Source: Xanthostigma xanthostigma
Taxonomy: Eukaryota; Arthropoda; Insecta; Raphidioptera; Raphidiidae
Reading direction: 5' to 3'
Assembly: GCA_963575645.1 (NCBI GenBank)
Contig: OY754467.1
Location: 682,001-746,000 of the forward strand
DNA length: 64,000 nucleotides
Shown here piece by piece: positions 48,001 through 58,632 of the stretch. The notes under the pieces were generated by a model that did not search any database, had not been told where the DNA came from, and saw nothing but the letters and a program-made list of their open reading frames with translations. Made by a program: the position numbers and the translations under genes. Each line of letters begins with the position of its first letter. Position 1 is the stretch's first letter.

Positions 48001-50391
48001 ATAAAATTAACCTAAATTTAAAGTAAAAGATGCAATATCATAGATTCGAATTATTATAATTATTATATAAATTTAGGTTATGTATTACGGAATACGTTAT
48101 CACGTAAAACTATCGTCCGTAAACCGACTTTACAGACAACCAATTTTTTTTCTATCTATTTTGTCGCACTACGCGTCCGTGGTTCGCTCGCGTTTATATC
48201 AAAATCGATTCAGTCGCTTTTGACTGACGCATTCCCGTGTAGATATCACGCTGATTACCTAAAAATCGACAAAAATCGGATTATGAACGAAGATCCAATT
48301 ATTATTTTCTTATTTTAGTAACTATTGATTTGCGAACCACCTTTTGGTTAGCTCTGGTTTATTGTTGTTCAGGCGTCCATTTTGCAAAAGTGATCAACGG
48401 CCATTTTGTAAAAATGGCTGATTGTAAATTTTCATAGCATATACAGGCGTTCCATATTTCATGGATTGGTTGACGCTATACTTTTGTTTTTTGGTAGCAT
48501 CAAAAACACAGTTTTTTGTTAGGAAATATTGTTTTTTAAGTTAAGATTTGTACAATAATACTTGAATATCAATGTATTTTTTACATTTTGAAGAAATTGT
48601 TGAAAATTTCGTTAGTATTTATATACTATTCTAAAGATTTCCGGATATCATTTTAATACAAACGAAACAGCTCGCGTCTAAAATCACGATCTTAGGTCAT
48701 GCCAACTCAGATTTTTTTTGCTATGCGTTGTGTAATGAAGTCAAAAATGATAACCAAGAGTGTAATACCTACAAAGCCATTTATGGGCTATGTGCAGGGA
48801 GGCGGAGTTACAAATTTTTCGATGCGAGCGTTTGTGGTGAGCACTAGGAGACACTTCAAGCTCAAATTTTCCGTATGTCAGTGAGCAATGTTTATTAAAA
48901 AGTGAAAATAGTTATAATTTTATGAAGTTTTTTATTTACAAAGAAAACATAGGAAAACTAAGCGATCTGGAAATGCTTGTTGTGTTCCGGGCTGTTGCGC
49001 TGATGGCGATTTAAGTAAAATAAAGACCATTTGCGCCCTAATTTGACGTTCCACTGTCAGTGTAAACAAATTAACATCAATTTTTCTTATTACATTTTTT
49101 TGACACATCATGGCCAACTAAAGTTTTTGACTTATCACCTTAGAAACATGTCGCGATTTCCATAAAAAGTGAGTTCAATAATTCTCTATTACCCACTAGC
49201 GGCGCTAGTTGGCTTCGTGCACACAGCCTATTCATACCTAAAAGAGTGTGATATCAAATTATAACTTAGTACCTGGGTGACCGAGCTTTGCTCGGAAAGT
49301 TAAATAAAATACTGATATTCAAATACGTATTTATTTTAAGTCTCACTTGGATAGTAATTAAAGATTAACTGTCATAATATTTTGAAAACAATTGTTTCAT
49401 TGTTTGTATAAAATTCCAAAACCTACTTACAATATTTAAGTATTTTCATACGTCAAAAAATTGATTTTTATAATGATAAAATTTGTAAGAAAACGATTTT
49501 TTCGAGAGATGAGATCTAGCTAAAACGATTTTTTGCCCCCCAAAATCCCTTTTCAGTTTTCATCCAAATCGTTAGGGCCGTTTTCGAGAAAATATTTAGG
49601 GACATAGGTAGATACAAGATTAGCTCGTTTAATAATATAGGGATAAACAAGAATAAAATTGGCCAGCCACGCGTCAGTCCAATCAATAGTAATAAAAAAA
49701 CCAGTTGTGTGGTTTTAAGAAACCACGACGCAAGTGAAACTTTTATTGGATTGTAGGCGTTGGATTGTAGACACTTATAAACAACAATATTCACATGAAT
49801 ACATGAATAAAAACATGTAAACACTGTACAGCACTTGCCCGCATGACAGACTGACTATGTGTTATACATACTACGCGGTCAGCTGATGCTAACCATGGGC
49901 GCCGCCATATTGGCCTTGGCTGCTCTACCGAGCGCCTACTCCGAACGCCTTTCACTTTACCCCTACTCCGCGGCCGCCTGTAATGCGACATGCAACAGAC
50001 GGCCAGAAAAATTCGGGGCGATAGAATAAAAGTTTCACTTTAAAAAAAACATTACTAATTTCAGGTATACCAATGGAAATTATTAAACCATGTCGCGAGA
50101 GATCACAAGATAACTTTAAAGCCGGCCCACCTGTCGTACAAGTGTACGGTGTGCACGGCCACTTTCGGCATGTACAAACAGTTCGAGAACCACGTGTATT
50201 CGGCTCACAGCGTCGTGGCCAAGCGGGTGATGGACAAGAAAAACGGCGGCAGTTCAAACAACAGTTCGCCGTCGACATCCAGACAAACGAACGATACACT
50301 TCTCAAACCTCTCAAAATCAACGATGAAATCACCATTATTCCACAGCCGTCAAAGCCAAGACCGTCGTCGACATCTACTCGCACATCGTAG
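42052..50391 (+). CDS. MEP-1: MEP-1, multi-zinc-finger partner of Mi-2
   Basis: Five coding exons: 42052-42124, 42457-45080, 45867-45974, 47135-47566, 50065-50391; 3564 bases, 1187 residues, near the size of Drosophila MEP-1. The N-terminal half is Asp/Glu/Ser-rich and disordered, with a 15-residue tandem repeat, a DLTKEKDDKSEVINLDTP region, poly-acid tracts and a K/E coiled-coil. A conserved core reads NPLGKFFFNIGYGLVQEFVQ. Seven C2H2 fingers begin near residues 704 (CDFCSFRTESALALAHHL), 733 (CNFCTLEARGPHDILFHM), 769 (CPNCPFEDNQKGKLSRHM), 995 (CEICDGYIKDLEQLRNHM), 1033 (CQKCQFRFFTDQGLERHL), 1074 (CPVCGRVYQWKLLNHV) and 1106 (CTVCTATFGMYKQFENHV). In flies MEP-1 and the Mi-2 remodeller form dMec, a SUMO-linked nuclear repressor. 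Intron 4 splits finger 6 and carries about 2.5 kb of repeats. Confidence 0.95.
42771..42950 (+). repeat. Coding minisatellite, four 45-bp units in MEP-1
   Basis: Each unit encodes 15 residues: NAEEIASENERVDSR, NVEESASENERVDSR, NVDELASENDRVDSR and the diverged NINDSASESELAESK. The frame is kept. It lies in the acidic disordered N-terminal part. Confidence 0.9.
47579..48151 (+). mobile_element. GACGTGATAACGTC repeat element, copy 2, interrupted
   Basis: Left block at 47579-47690 and right block at about 48088-48151 match the element at 39453. Between them sits another repeat (47691-47944 and adjoining AT-rich sequence). The left end starts 13 bases after the MEP-1 exon 4 donor. Part of the left block (TCTTATAAATTGAT) is duplicated. 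Confidence 0.65.
47691..47944 (+). mobile_element. Repeat B, arm 1 (inserted in copy 2)
   Basis: Starts TTTCTCGAAAACGGCCCTAA and includes GGGATTTTGGGGGGCAAAAA. The same sequence lies inverted at 49326-49592. The text resembles non-coding tails of insect retroposons or Helitrons; class not resolved. Confidence 0.55.
49326..49592 (-). mobile_element. Repeat B, arm 2 (inverted)
   Basis: Reverse copy of 47691-47944, ending GGGCCGTTTTCGAGAAAA. Just left of it, at about 49273-49300, is GACCGAGCTTTGCTCGG, a short palindrome often seen at ends of such elements. With arm 1 it brackets 1.4 kb of unassigned sequence in MEP-1 intron 4. Confidence 0.55.
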
Positions 50392-50449
50392 AACCGGGGT
50401 ATGTCTTTTGATATATTTCTCCGCTTTTTTTTTTTTCAATAATAGACGG

Positions 50450-51147
50450 AGAGCTGGCTACGGAGAAAATGGGTGACTCGGTGCAGAGCTGAAAATTTGC
50501 AGAATAATAGGAGACAGTACAAGTAAGTAGGGAAAAAATTGCCAGAAGGCTAGGCGGAAGATAAAGAGCCGCCAGAAGGCGCTAATGTTGCGAAAAATCA
50601 GTGCACTTCTGGCAATTTCTATACTTATTCTGTCATTCAAAACTAGATTATATATTATACATTATATAGTTATAAGGGCATACTGAAAATTCAAACATGA
50701 TATAATAATTACATTCGACAAATATTCAAAATTATTAATGTCATTTTGATAGAAATAAAATTAATCGTCATAATATATTTTCATTACTAAAATTACGTTG
50801 TTATAACAACGTAATTTTATTAATTTATTTAATTTTATTTCTATCAAAATGTCAAATAATTTTGAATATTTGTTGAATGTAATTATTACCTATATCCTGT
50901 TTGAATTTTCAGTATGCCCTTATAACTATATAATGTATAAAATATATAATCTAGTTTTGAATTACAGAATAAGTATAGAAATTGCCAGAAGTGCACTGAT
51001 TTTTCGCAACATTAGCGCCTTCTGGCGGCTCTTTATCTTCCGCCTAGCCTTCTGGCAATTTTTTCCCTACTTACTTGTACTATCTCCTATTATCCTGAAA
51101 ATTTTCAGCTCTGCACCGAGTCACCCATTTTCTCCGTAGCCAGCTCT
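50450..51147. mobile_element. Long-arm fold-back element, copy 2
   Basis: Same family as 30141-30717: AGAGCTGGCTACGGAGAAAA ends, the same GCGCCTTCTGGCGGCTC arm text and the AATTACGTTGTTATAACAAC middle. It starts 58 bases after the MEP-1 stop, so it probably lies inside or replaces the MEP-1 3' UTR. Confidence 0.85.
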
Positions 51148-51260
51148 TAGTTCATAATCAATAGAGTCGTCTCCGTATCTGACTTGCTTGAGTTTATTCG
51201 GACAACTGAAATTCAATTGAGACTCTTACTGTATCGACATCACTTTGCAGTTTTTCAATA

Positions 51261-51636
51261 CAGTGGACCCCCGGTAATCCGGCACCCCCTGTAATCCTAC
51301 ATGGTCTTTTACTTATTATTGAATATTTGTTTGACAATCTTCGCTAATGCATGATTGAACAAGTTATAACTTATACGCACCGTCACTATTGTGCTCGACG
51401 CGTAGGGTATTGTTTTGATTCTGATTGCTTAGTTTGAATTTGAAGTTTGAAGAAGATTGTTTACTGTTTATTCATTGTGTATTACGTATTCGTACCTAGT
51501 AGCTCAGAAGCGAAAGCACAAAACATTGACAATTAAAGAAAAATGTGATATTCTTAGGCAGTACTCTATAATCCGACAAATTCGATAGTCCGACACTGCC
51601 CTGCAAAATGTTTGTCGGATTACCGGAGGTCCACTG
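51261..51636. mobile_element. pogo/Tigger-type deletion derivative
   Basis: Ends CAGTGGACCCCCGGTAATCC and its inverted match CAGTGGACCTCCGGTAATCC, flanked by TA. The interior keeps an N-terminal transposase piece, KRKHKTLTIKEKCDILRQ, the pogo/CENP-B helix-turn-helix start; the rest of the transposase is absent. Non-autonomous. Confidence 0.8.
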
Positions 51637-52955
51637 TATGTCTCGCAATCGTTTGGGTATTTGTTCTGTTTCTCTAAATACCGCCGTTATTTGAACCCGT
51701 AGATATAGTCGACCGTACGTCCGTTCGACGTTTTGACAACCGATTTATCGATACGTCGACGATTATCGGGATAGACATGTTTGTTTCAGTTGTTTTGTTA
51801 TGACAGTTGAATTAATAGCGGCGTTTTGTTTCTTTCCGTCTCTTTCAGATAGTCAGCAGAATGTTCGTATACTTAAGTAATGTGGTGAGAAGTGACTACT
51901 TTCGTACAGGGAAAACGAGACGGTGTGCGAAGAACACTTTCGGCCACTTCTCGTTTCCCGTTACACGATCTCTTCGCACTAACTGTTGTAAAATTAAAAT
52001 TAAATAACATGATTAATGTATATTGGGAAAAGCAAACAAACAGGAACTTTCTCAGTATGTAATTTAGGTTATATTATGTAAGAAAAAATAGTTTTTTCGA
52101 ATTTAAAGAAAATTAAATAAAATACAAAAAAAAAAGAATATCGAAAAGTAATTTTTTTCAGTAATATTTATTTGTAATGATACGTCAAAAAAAACAAAAA
52201 CAAAAAAAAAATAATGTCGTTATATTTACCGATGTGGATATTTTTCATTATTATAAAATATAAATAATTGGTACAGGCAATTTTTTTTTAATTTTTTCAG
52301 TTCGTATTTTTTATGATTTATACACGTGTTTGACTGAAAATGAAATGTGTGTTTGTTTTTTTATAAGACGCAACGATTTTGTTGACTGAAACGCTACGCT
52401 ATTTGAGCGCAGCGCGCGCGAGATATTTTATAAAATACTTTTTTAAAAATCGTTACACTACTCTCTACACCATTTTTGTTTTTAAAAATCCAGTACACAG
52501 TTCGCAATACTTGTTTTTCGAAAAAAATTCTATCGACATTATCAAACCACTCTCCAAAAAATCAGAGACAGTTCCTCGATATCCGAGTGACATTGGCGTC
52601 ATTCCTTGTTTCGTGTTGAGATGACAATTTCATTTTCTCTTAAACATTCATGTCCGATTTCTCAAAGCATTGTGAAAATAACACCATTTCGAGATTCTGA
52701 TTTTCTTACCGAATACAAAAGCCGCATCCATTTATGTCGTACAAACTTTTTATGTGTGAATAGAACAATATTGAGTATTATCGACTGTTTTTTAAAATTA
52801 TTAACACTCTTGTAATCTTGGGGTAGAGCCGTCCTTGTTTTTCCCCCCACGACAAAGCCTTTTGTCAAAATTCGTGTTTATAAAAAAACGTTTTAACTCT
52901 CTTCTGTTTATCGACAGAATCTCTATTTGATAAGTTGTAAAACAAATGCACATGA

Positions 52956-52992
52956 TGACGTCACTTAGTCGTTTCTGGCCTCAGTGACGTCA
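52956..52992. promoter_or_regulatory. Two TGACGTCA palindromes
   Basis: Perfect CRE/ATF sites at 52956-52963 and 52985-52992, 29 bases apart, in mirrored context (GATGACGTCACT and AGTGACGTCATT). They are about 90-130 bases past the 3' end of the orphan exon. A regulatory role is inference only. Confidence 0.35.
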
Positions 52993-53082
52993 TTTATGTG
53001 TTGTGTTTTGTTTTTGTGATAGTTATTTCAAAACTGCGCAATTACTTCGTAATTGAAATAATTTTGACGGAGCTGTTCGATG

Positions 53083-53214
53083 TCATAAAAGATTTGTCAG
53101 ATCAAAACGTTGCACTTTGACGACAGCCTCAGGTCGTTCCAGTGTGAAGTCGGCGACGGTGTAGGTTTTTTGTTGCCAACGCTTAAAAAAATCGGACATT
53201 TCTTCAAACGTAAT
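53083..53214 (-). CDS. Coding-like orphan terminal exon (43 aa)
   Basis: After a plausible acceptor (TGTCACAACAG on the minus strand) an open frame reads ITFEEMSDFFKRW, QQKTYTVADFTLERP, EAVVKVQRFDLTNLL and then TGA. Composition is protein-like (Trp, balanced charge, G/C-ending codons), unlike the surrounding AT-rich filler. It could be the last exon of a minus-strand gene whose other exons lie between here and 54.7 kb or beyond, or a decayed gene piece. I do not recognise the family and could not find partner exons. Confidence 0.4.
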   Translation of the reverse strand: MTFEEMSDFFKRWQQKTYTVADFTLERPEAVVKVQRFDLTNLL

Positions 53215-54743
53215 CTGTTGTGACACAATTACCAATTTTATTTGTTCATGGTTCAGTTATTTACACAGAATTATGTACATATAGTAAAAAAATCACAAAA
53301 TATGCTTGTACTTTGTAAATAGATCTTTGATTTTTTTTATTAGTTCTATTTTTTTTTTCTATAAAAATTTCAAAGTAAATTTTCTTATAACTATTATAAT
53401 TAAGTAGTAGTTTTTACCTTATTAATTTAAACTTTATTTTGTTTAATTTTCATTGTAAAGTTAGTAAATCAATTAATATAACAGAAGTAATGAAATCTAT
53501 AATTTGGTGTGTTCAGTACAACGGTGTTGTTGTGATCTAAGGCATGTATGGAAAACACGGAACTCCGGACGAATCTTTCGACAAGAGATAATTTTAAACG
53601 AATGAAATTCGGATTTTTTGCGAATCATAAATTTTGTGCAATATCTGTGGCGTTGATATTTCATTCATTCCAAACTGCAATGTAGAAAATTCACGTCATT
53701 TTTTTTTTTTTAATTGTCATCTCGAGTAAGAAGTACCGTTTAGGTTAGAATCAATATCTTTGCTATAGTTTTGAACTGCGTTTCATGTCGGTAATGTAGA
53801 GTTTTTCTTTGCTCATCGTCGACGGAACAAACGTGTTTTTTATAAATGTCTTCCATTACCGTCTAGGATTCGAACCATAAATTTGCTGTTATGATAAAAA
53901 TATGATATGCAAAATTGAAAATTGTTTTTTGCATAAATTAAAAAAATAACATTCTGTGTAAAAATATTTTATTATATAAATAAAAAATACAGCATCACAC
54001 GCTAAAATCCTTCAGTATTTTGGAAATTATTTAAAAAAAGAAAAAAACTTTTTTCGTAATAATAAATAAGTGTAAAGTGAACAGATTGATGCTCTGATTT
54101 TATTTTTTTAAACGTTTTTTTTTTCTTTCTTTTTAATTAGTTCAGCCTTCCGTTAATCGTTGAAAGCTCTTTTGAGTGGATTGCTTGGAATTTATTCCAA
54201 AAACATCTGAATCTGTGAAATTATGTCAGTTTTTTAATTAACGAATTCCACTAAATAGGTATATTGCTTCCCATTATTTGTTTTTGATGTGAGACTTGAT
54301 TGGCGTTTATCATATTTATTTCGCATTCTCTGTAGCTAAAATTGCTACCAGCAATTGTTTGCAGCAAAATAAACCTTAAAATAATAGCAAGCATCCAATC
54401 AAAAAGGCTTACGATACTTAATTTAAAAATTTAATTCTTAAACTTAAAACTAGACGCATAAATGTTTGACGTTGTTCCATATCCGGAAATGTTCATAATT
54501 TGCAATACCTCACGCACAAACACAATTAAAAAACTTTACTTGGTGAGTTAAGGGTTTAACTAAAAGTGTCATTCACATCAATAGCTGAGATTGTCAAGGC
54601 GCCGTACGGGTTGCCCCCCTAATTTCAAAGTTCTAATCCGGCAACGCGCAATTTTTAATCAAAGTGAATTGGTGCCGGGTCTGAATAACCTATTATAAGA
54701 AAGGAATTCGGATCAACGTCCTGGAATAAAATCGACAGCAGGT

Positions 54744-56261
54744 TCAGTCTTCTTCATCGGGGAATAGAGAGTCTATTTCGGATACCGGAAGAGCTGGTAT
54801 CGGCGGTACGCCGAACAGCGGACCCAACGCTTTTAGGAACTTGCTACCGACAGTGGAATTAGAAATGCTAACGTTGTGTCTTATGGACACGACGGCGTTC
54901 GGAATAGTTATTGGCTGATTGAAACCGTCGTCGCCGTTCGCGTTCGACACCGACGGTAAGACGAGCGGTCCGGAATCGGAATCGGTGGGTATTGCGATCG
55001 TACCGAAGTTGACGGGCGCCACTCCAGTGATGATTTGACCGCTGATGTTAGTTTGCAGCGGTACTGGAATGTTCGACAAGTCGATCGTACTACCGTTGTG
55101 ATTCGGATCGAAAAATGATAAATCGATTTGTTCGTGTCTGAAATGAAAAAGAAAATATAAACTGCGTCCTTCTGTAGTTTTCAGTTTTTGGTTATTTATA
55201 ATGACGGCATATAAATCTCGTCTTAATTTAAACCAGTGATTCCCAAAGTGGTCTATATCATCGACCCCCAGGGGTCGACAACAACTTACAAGGGGTCCAT
55301 GTCAGGGGGAAAAAAAATTGAGAGCCAATGAAATGAAAATGGGGGTCAACGATAATGAATCTCCTAACAAAAAAAGAAACAAACTGGATATCGTTAACCG
55401 AAGAGATTTAAGATTAAATTTAACTAAATTGATGCCAAATGTTGAAAATTTATTATTAAAGCATCAGATTCATCCCTCACACTAAAAGCATTTATTTTTT
55501 TGCTTAGTTATTTTATGTAACAGAAATTAAATTTTAATTTGGTTCGTTTTAATTTGAATCTAATTAATAAATGTATAAAACTAAACATTTCACACTACAT
55601 TTCACTACCGTTATAAATTTAAATCGTACAAAGTGAGTAGCACTATACCGATTGTCAAAAATACATTTGAAATTAATGAATTTGCAAAAAATCAACATCA
55701 GATAAGCAGGGAGTCTACCCAAAACCGAAAAACATAGCAAGTGGTCTACGAAACAAAAAAGTTTGGGAACCTCTGATTTAAACGATGCTAGTGGATGTTT
55801 CAATAAATGAAAGTGTGCCGATCGCTTCCATTTTGGAGAACCGGTTATGTAATTAGCGCATACCTGTCTGGAACGTCTGTATCAGTTTCATTGCTGTCGA
55901 CTTCAGTCAAAATTCCGATTTCGTAAACGACAGTTCTTATGACGTATCTGAAAAAATGCAACTCTGGTATTTATCGGAACACTTTTTGTTTATTGCTTCT
56001 TTTGGATATTTACAAATCTTTGGCAGTTGAATTTGCTCTATCGGTGGAATTTTCGCCGTCTTCTGTTTCGATCATATTGTCTTCGTAATTTATCGGCAGT
56101 AATAATTCCGGTTCTGGCGATTCGTAGTGCATCGATCCTTCCGGCGTTTGATACGGATCTATCAGTCCCTCGTACTCTTTGTAGTCGCCATCGTTGATCA
56201 TCGGTTTCGCTTGCGTTACACTCAGGCCGACCGATAGGACTATTAAAATTTTGGGTAACAT
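54744..56261 (-). CDS. Secreted acidic protein, unknown function (A)
   Basis: Three exons on the minus strand: 56014-56261, 55864-55947, 54744-55137; 726 bases, 241 residues. Signal peptide MLPKILIVLSVGLSVTQA with cleavage expected before KPMIND. The mature protein is acidic (DGDYKEYEGLIDPYQTPEG, then ETEDGENSTDRANSTAKD) and has seven N-glycosylation sequons. The C-terminal part is Pro/Ile/Val-rich (VPLQTNISGQIITGVAPVNF, then LGPLFGVPPIPALPV) and ends DSLFPDEED. No cysteine is visible after the signal peptide. I recognise no family. The start ATG follows a TTATTACAG acceptor, so a 5' UTR exon with a TATA box near 56.6 kb is likely. Intron 2 holds a hAT element. A second secreted-protein gene follows upstream in the same orientation. 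Confidence 0.8.
55234..55775. mobile_element. hAT element remnant with perfect 8-bp duplication
   Basis: Left end CAGTGATTCCCAAAGTGG, right end reading in reverse CAGAGGTTCCCAAACTTT. ATTTAAAC is perfectly duplicated at 55226-55233 and 55776-55783. Text such as CCCCCAGGGGTCGAC is typical of hAT ends in insects. It lies in intron 2 of the secreted-protein gene; removing it leaves about 184 bases. Confidence 0.85.
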
Positions 56262-56603
56262 CTGTAATAATTTACTGTTAATAAAAGTTATATTCTAAAC
56301 CAACGATACGCAACATTTGTTGAGGGAACAACAATGTCTTACGCTATGAAAGATAAAATATTAATTTGGAACTTTAAAAGTTTAATAGTAACGCGTTTCG
56401 ACAACTGAACGTTCGTTTTTTATTAAGGTTTATACTGTTTAAAAAAAAAATGAAATTTTAATTGCGTATCACTGTTACACTATCGTTTGATTACCGTTTG
56501 TTTCACGACACGTTTCGCTTTTGTTTTAACAATATGAATTCAGTAGATAGTTCACATTGAAAACTTAACCAAAACTAAAATCCGTGAAGTCACTTATTGT
56601 GCT

Positions 56604-56611
56604 TTTATATA
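56604..56611 (-). promoter_or_regulatory. TATA box for secreted protein A
   Basis: On the minus strand TTTTTATATAAAAGC gives TATATAAA. It lies about 345 bases upstream of the ATG. A 5' UTR intron with the acceptor directly before the ATG would account for the distance. Confidence 0.5.
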
Positions 56612-57439
56612 AAAAGCGATTAGTGTATGTTTGCAAATTGATAATTGTTTTCTTTTCAGTGATAAATCAAATTTCAATTGAACCTATTGAATTACAAATA
56701 AAAAATGGTTAACGAATACGTGCTAATAAAAAAGACCTTGCTCATTGAAACAGATGAAACGATACAGATACTGAACGCCGATATCTTAAAATTATAATAT
56801 CGATACGTCGTAACGTTTCTAGAGGGAGGTCTATTTTTGAGATCCCATTAGCTTGATGGCATTTGAAACGAGACCTCTGCTCGTAGATGTTTCGTAACGT
56901 TATGTAATTTTATTTGATATGGTTAGACGCTAAAAATTCTCGAGCGTTTATAATCTGTAATAAATTAGTCCGTTCAGCATTGGCTAGGCTGATAGTGTAG
57001 AAATATTGGCGCTGTAGTCATTTTTACCCCCGAATTCTATTCTGATAAGAGGTGAAATTATCGTTTAATTTTTGAATTGATTATTAAATAAATTGAAAAT
57101 GTGAATCTACACCAGACGCAGGTGATCCTGACAGTTGGTGGCGGAAAAGGTTATGAAATATTTCGCTACGGAGGTCCTGTACTTTTGTAAAAGGAAATTG
57201 AGAATAAATTGTTAGATCGTATTAAAAATTTGTAAGATGTTTATCCCAGACGCTATGTATTTTCAATATGGATTCCTTTTCCATAACCTCACTTTCTCTA
57301 CAAATATGGATTATTAGCGAATGGGGGGAGGGAGGAACATGAGTACGCACATTCATCTCAGTTTACCGAGATGAATGTTGTGTCCCATGATGATCGGAGT
57401 TACCGTTCAAAAGTTTTTGTCGGACGGACAAATTTTGAG

Positions 57440-57630
57440 TTATATTTTGCAGCATTTTTCATTGATGCTCCGCTCCTATTGGTCGTAGCGTGATATTATA
57501 TAGCCTATAGCCTTCCTCGATAAATGGACTATCCAACAAAGAAAAAAATTCAATTGCAACCAGTAGTTCCTGAGATTAGCGCGTTCAACCAAACAAACAA
57601 ACTTTTCAGCTTTATATATTAGTATAGATA
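57440..57630 (+). mobile_element. RTE-like LINE 3' tail
   Basis: The stretch 'cgtagcgtgatattatatag', then 'cctatagccttcctcgataa', then 'cagtagttcctgagattagc', ending in 'atattagtatagat', matches my memory of RTE-clade 3' ends that are abundant in lepidopteran genomes. No coding part is present: a 5'-truncated copy. Confidence 0.6.
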
Positions 57631-57959
57631 ATTTTCTGTGACAATTTGTGCCCATTCAACCCTGTACACAGGTGTCGTAATTTGTAATTACGCTTTATAA
57701 TAATGATAAACGTCCGCTCCATTAGTATGCTTTGTTAAAAATAATTATCACATTGAGCCTAATGAATTTATTTTGGGATCAATTTGACGTCAATTATTCA
57801 TTATTAAATATTAATATAGTTTATTTTTATTGCTATTTACTGTTTGGTAGTAAGGATTATTATTTTTATAATATGATTACATGGTTTGGATCGTCTCCAA
57901 TGAAGCATAATATTTTTCATTGGGTTTAATCATTTTTTAGGTATCTGCAGCCATATTTA

Positions 57960-58510
57960 TGAGTAATAAAATATTTTTAACAAAAATTTGAACCGACTTC
58001 AAAATATGCACTAAAAAGTAAAAAATAATTGCGTATTGAAATGTTTTGGAGTCGGTGTCACATCGGAATTCGAAAGTAGCAATTTAAATCTTATATGTCT
58101 CTAGTTCTCGGAATAGATTTCATTTTGGCTGACACCGACTCCAAAAATAACAATAATTATTATTTTTTACTCTTTAGTGCTTATTTTGAGGTCGGTTCAA
58201 TTTTTTTGTTAAAAATATTTTATTTTTCTCTTTTTAGTGTTAGATAAAGTATTGCAATGGGTAGGTCAAATATGCGTGCTTTTGAAATTTGAGAGTTTCC
58301 CTCGATTTCTCCGGATTCCACCATCAGATCCTGACTTGGTTCCGATGGGACCACTTCGGAAGTGCACTCTTTCGAATAAAAAAAGAATCTTGAAAATCGG
58401 TCCATAATTGACGGAGAAATCGGTAAACATACATAAAAAAAATATATATATACAGTCGAACATAGAACCTCCTCCTTTTTTGAAGTCGGTTAAAAACGAA
58501 ATACGATACA
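57960..58510. mobile_element. Fold-back repeat plus GAAGTCGGTT repeat
   Basis: AATAAAATATTTTTAACAAA, then TTGAACCGACTT (57967 on), is mirrored by the reverse complement ending near 58229. CACTAAAAAGTAAAAAATAA lies in both arms. The sequence then runs into a common insect repeat that ends CCTCCTTTTTTGAAGTCGGT at 58490. Boundaries between the two are not clear. Confidence 0.55.
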
Positions 58511-58580
58511 AAACAACTTTTTTATTGGTTAATAGCATATAAAAGATATCTAAAAATTACACCACTTTATTTAAATATTT

Positions 58581-58586
58581 TTTATT
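58581..58586 (-). terminator. Poly(A) signal of secreted protein B
   Basis: TTTATT on the plus strand is AATAAA on the minus strand, 46 bases after the stop codon. Confidence 0.6.
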
Positions 58587-58632
58587 GTATACTCAAATAA
58601 AACAATTAATAATTATTTAATTTGAGAGAAAA

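Larger units (their letters stand above)
50392..54743. other. Intergenic, MEP-1 to secreted-protein gene
   Basis: Contents: fold-back copy 2, the pogo derivative, a pair of perfect CRE palindromes (52956-52992), the orphan exon 53083-53214 (-), and AT-rich filler. MEP-1 and the minus-strand gene at 54744 converge here. A perfect minus-strand B box GGTTCGAATCC near 53865 has no tRNA fold. Confidence 0.55.
56262..58632. other. Intergenic between the two secreted-protein genes
   Basis: Contents: promoter and probable 5' UTR exon of gene A; a perfect ATTCATCTC/GAGATGAAT hairpin at about 57350-57376; an RTE-like LINE tail; a fold-back repeat; and a GAAGTCGGTT-type repeat. The gene B poly(A) signal is at 58581-58586. 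No other gene is seen. Confidence 0.6.

Noticed and set aside
49326..49824. Minus-strand 102-codon frame near 49.5-49.8 kb
   Set aside because: Its C-terminal part is repeat B text (KTALTIWMK), also present at 47.7 kb; it is a transposon-derived chance frame.
53855..53885. Perfect minus-strand tRNA B box GGTTCGAATCC
   Set aside because: No A box or cloverleaf around it; a lone match.
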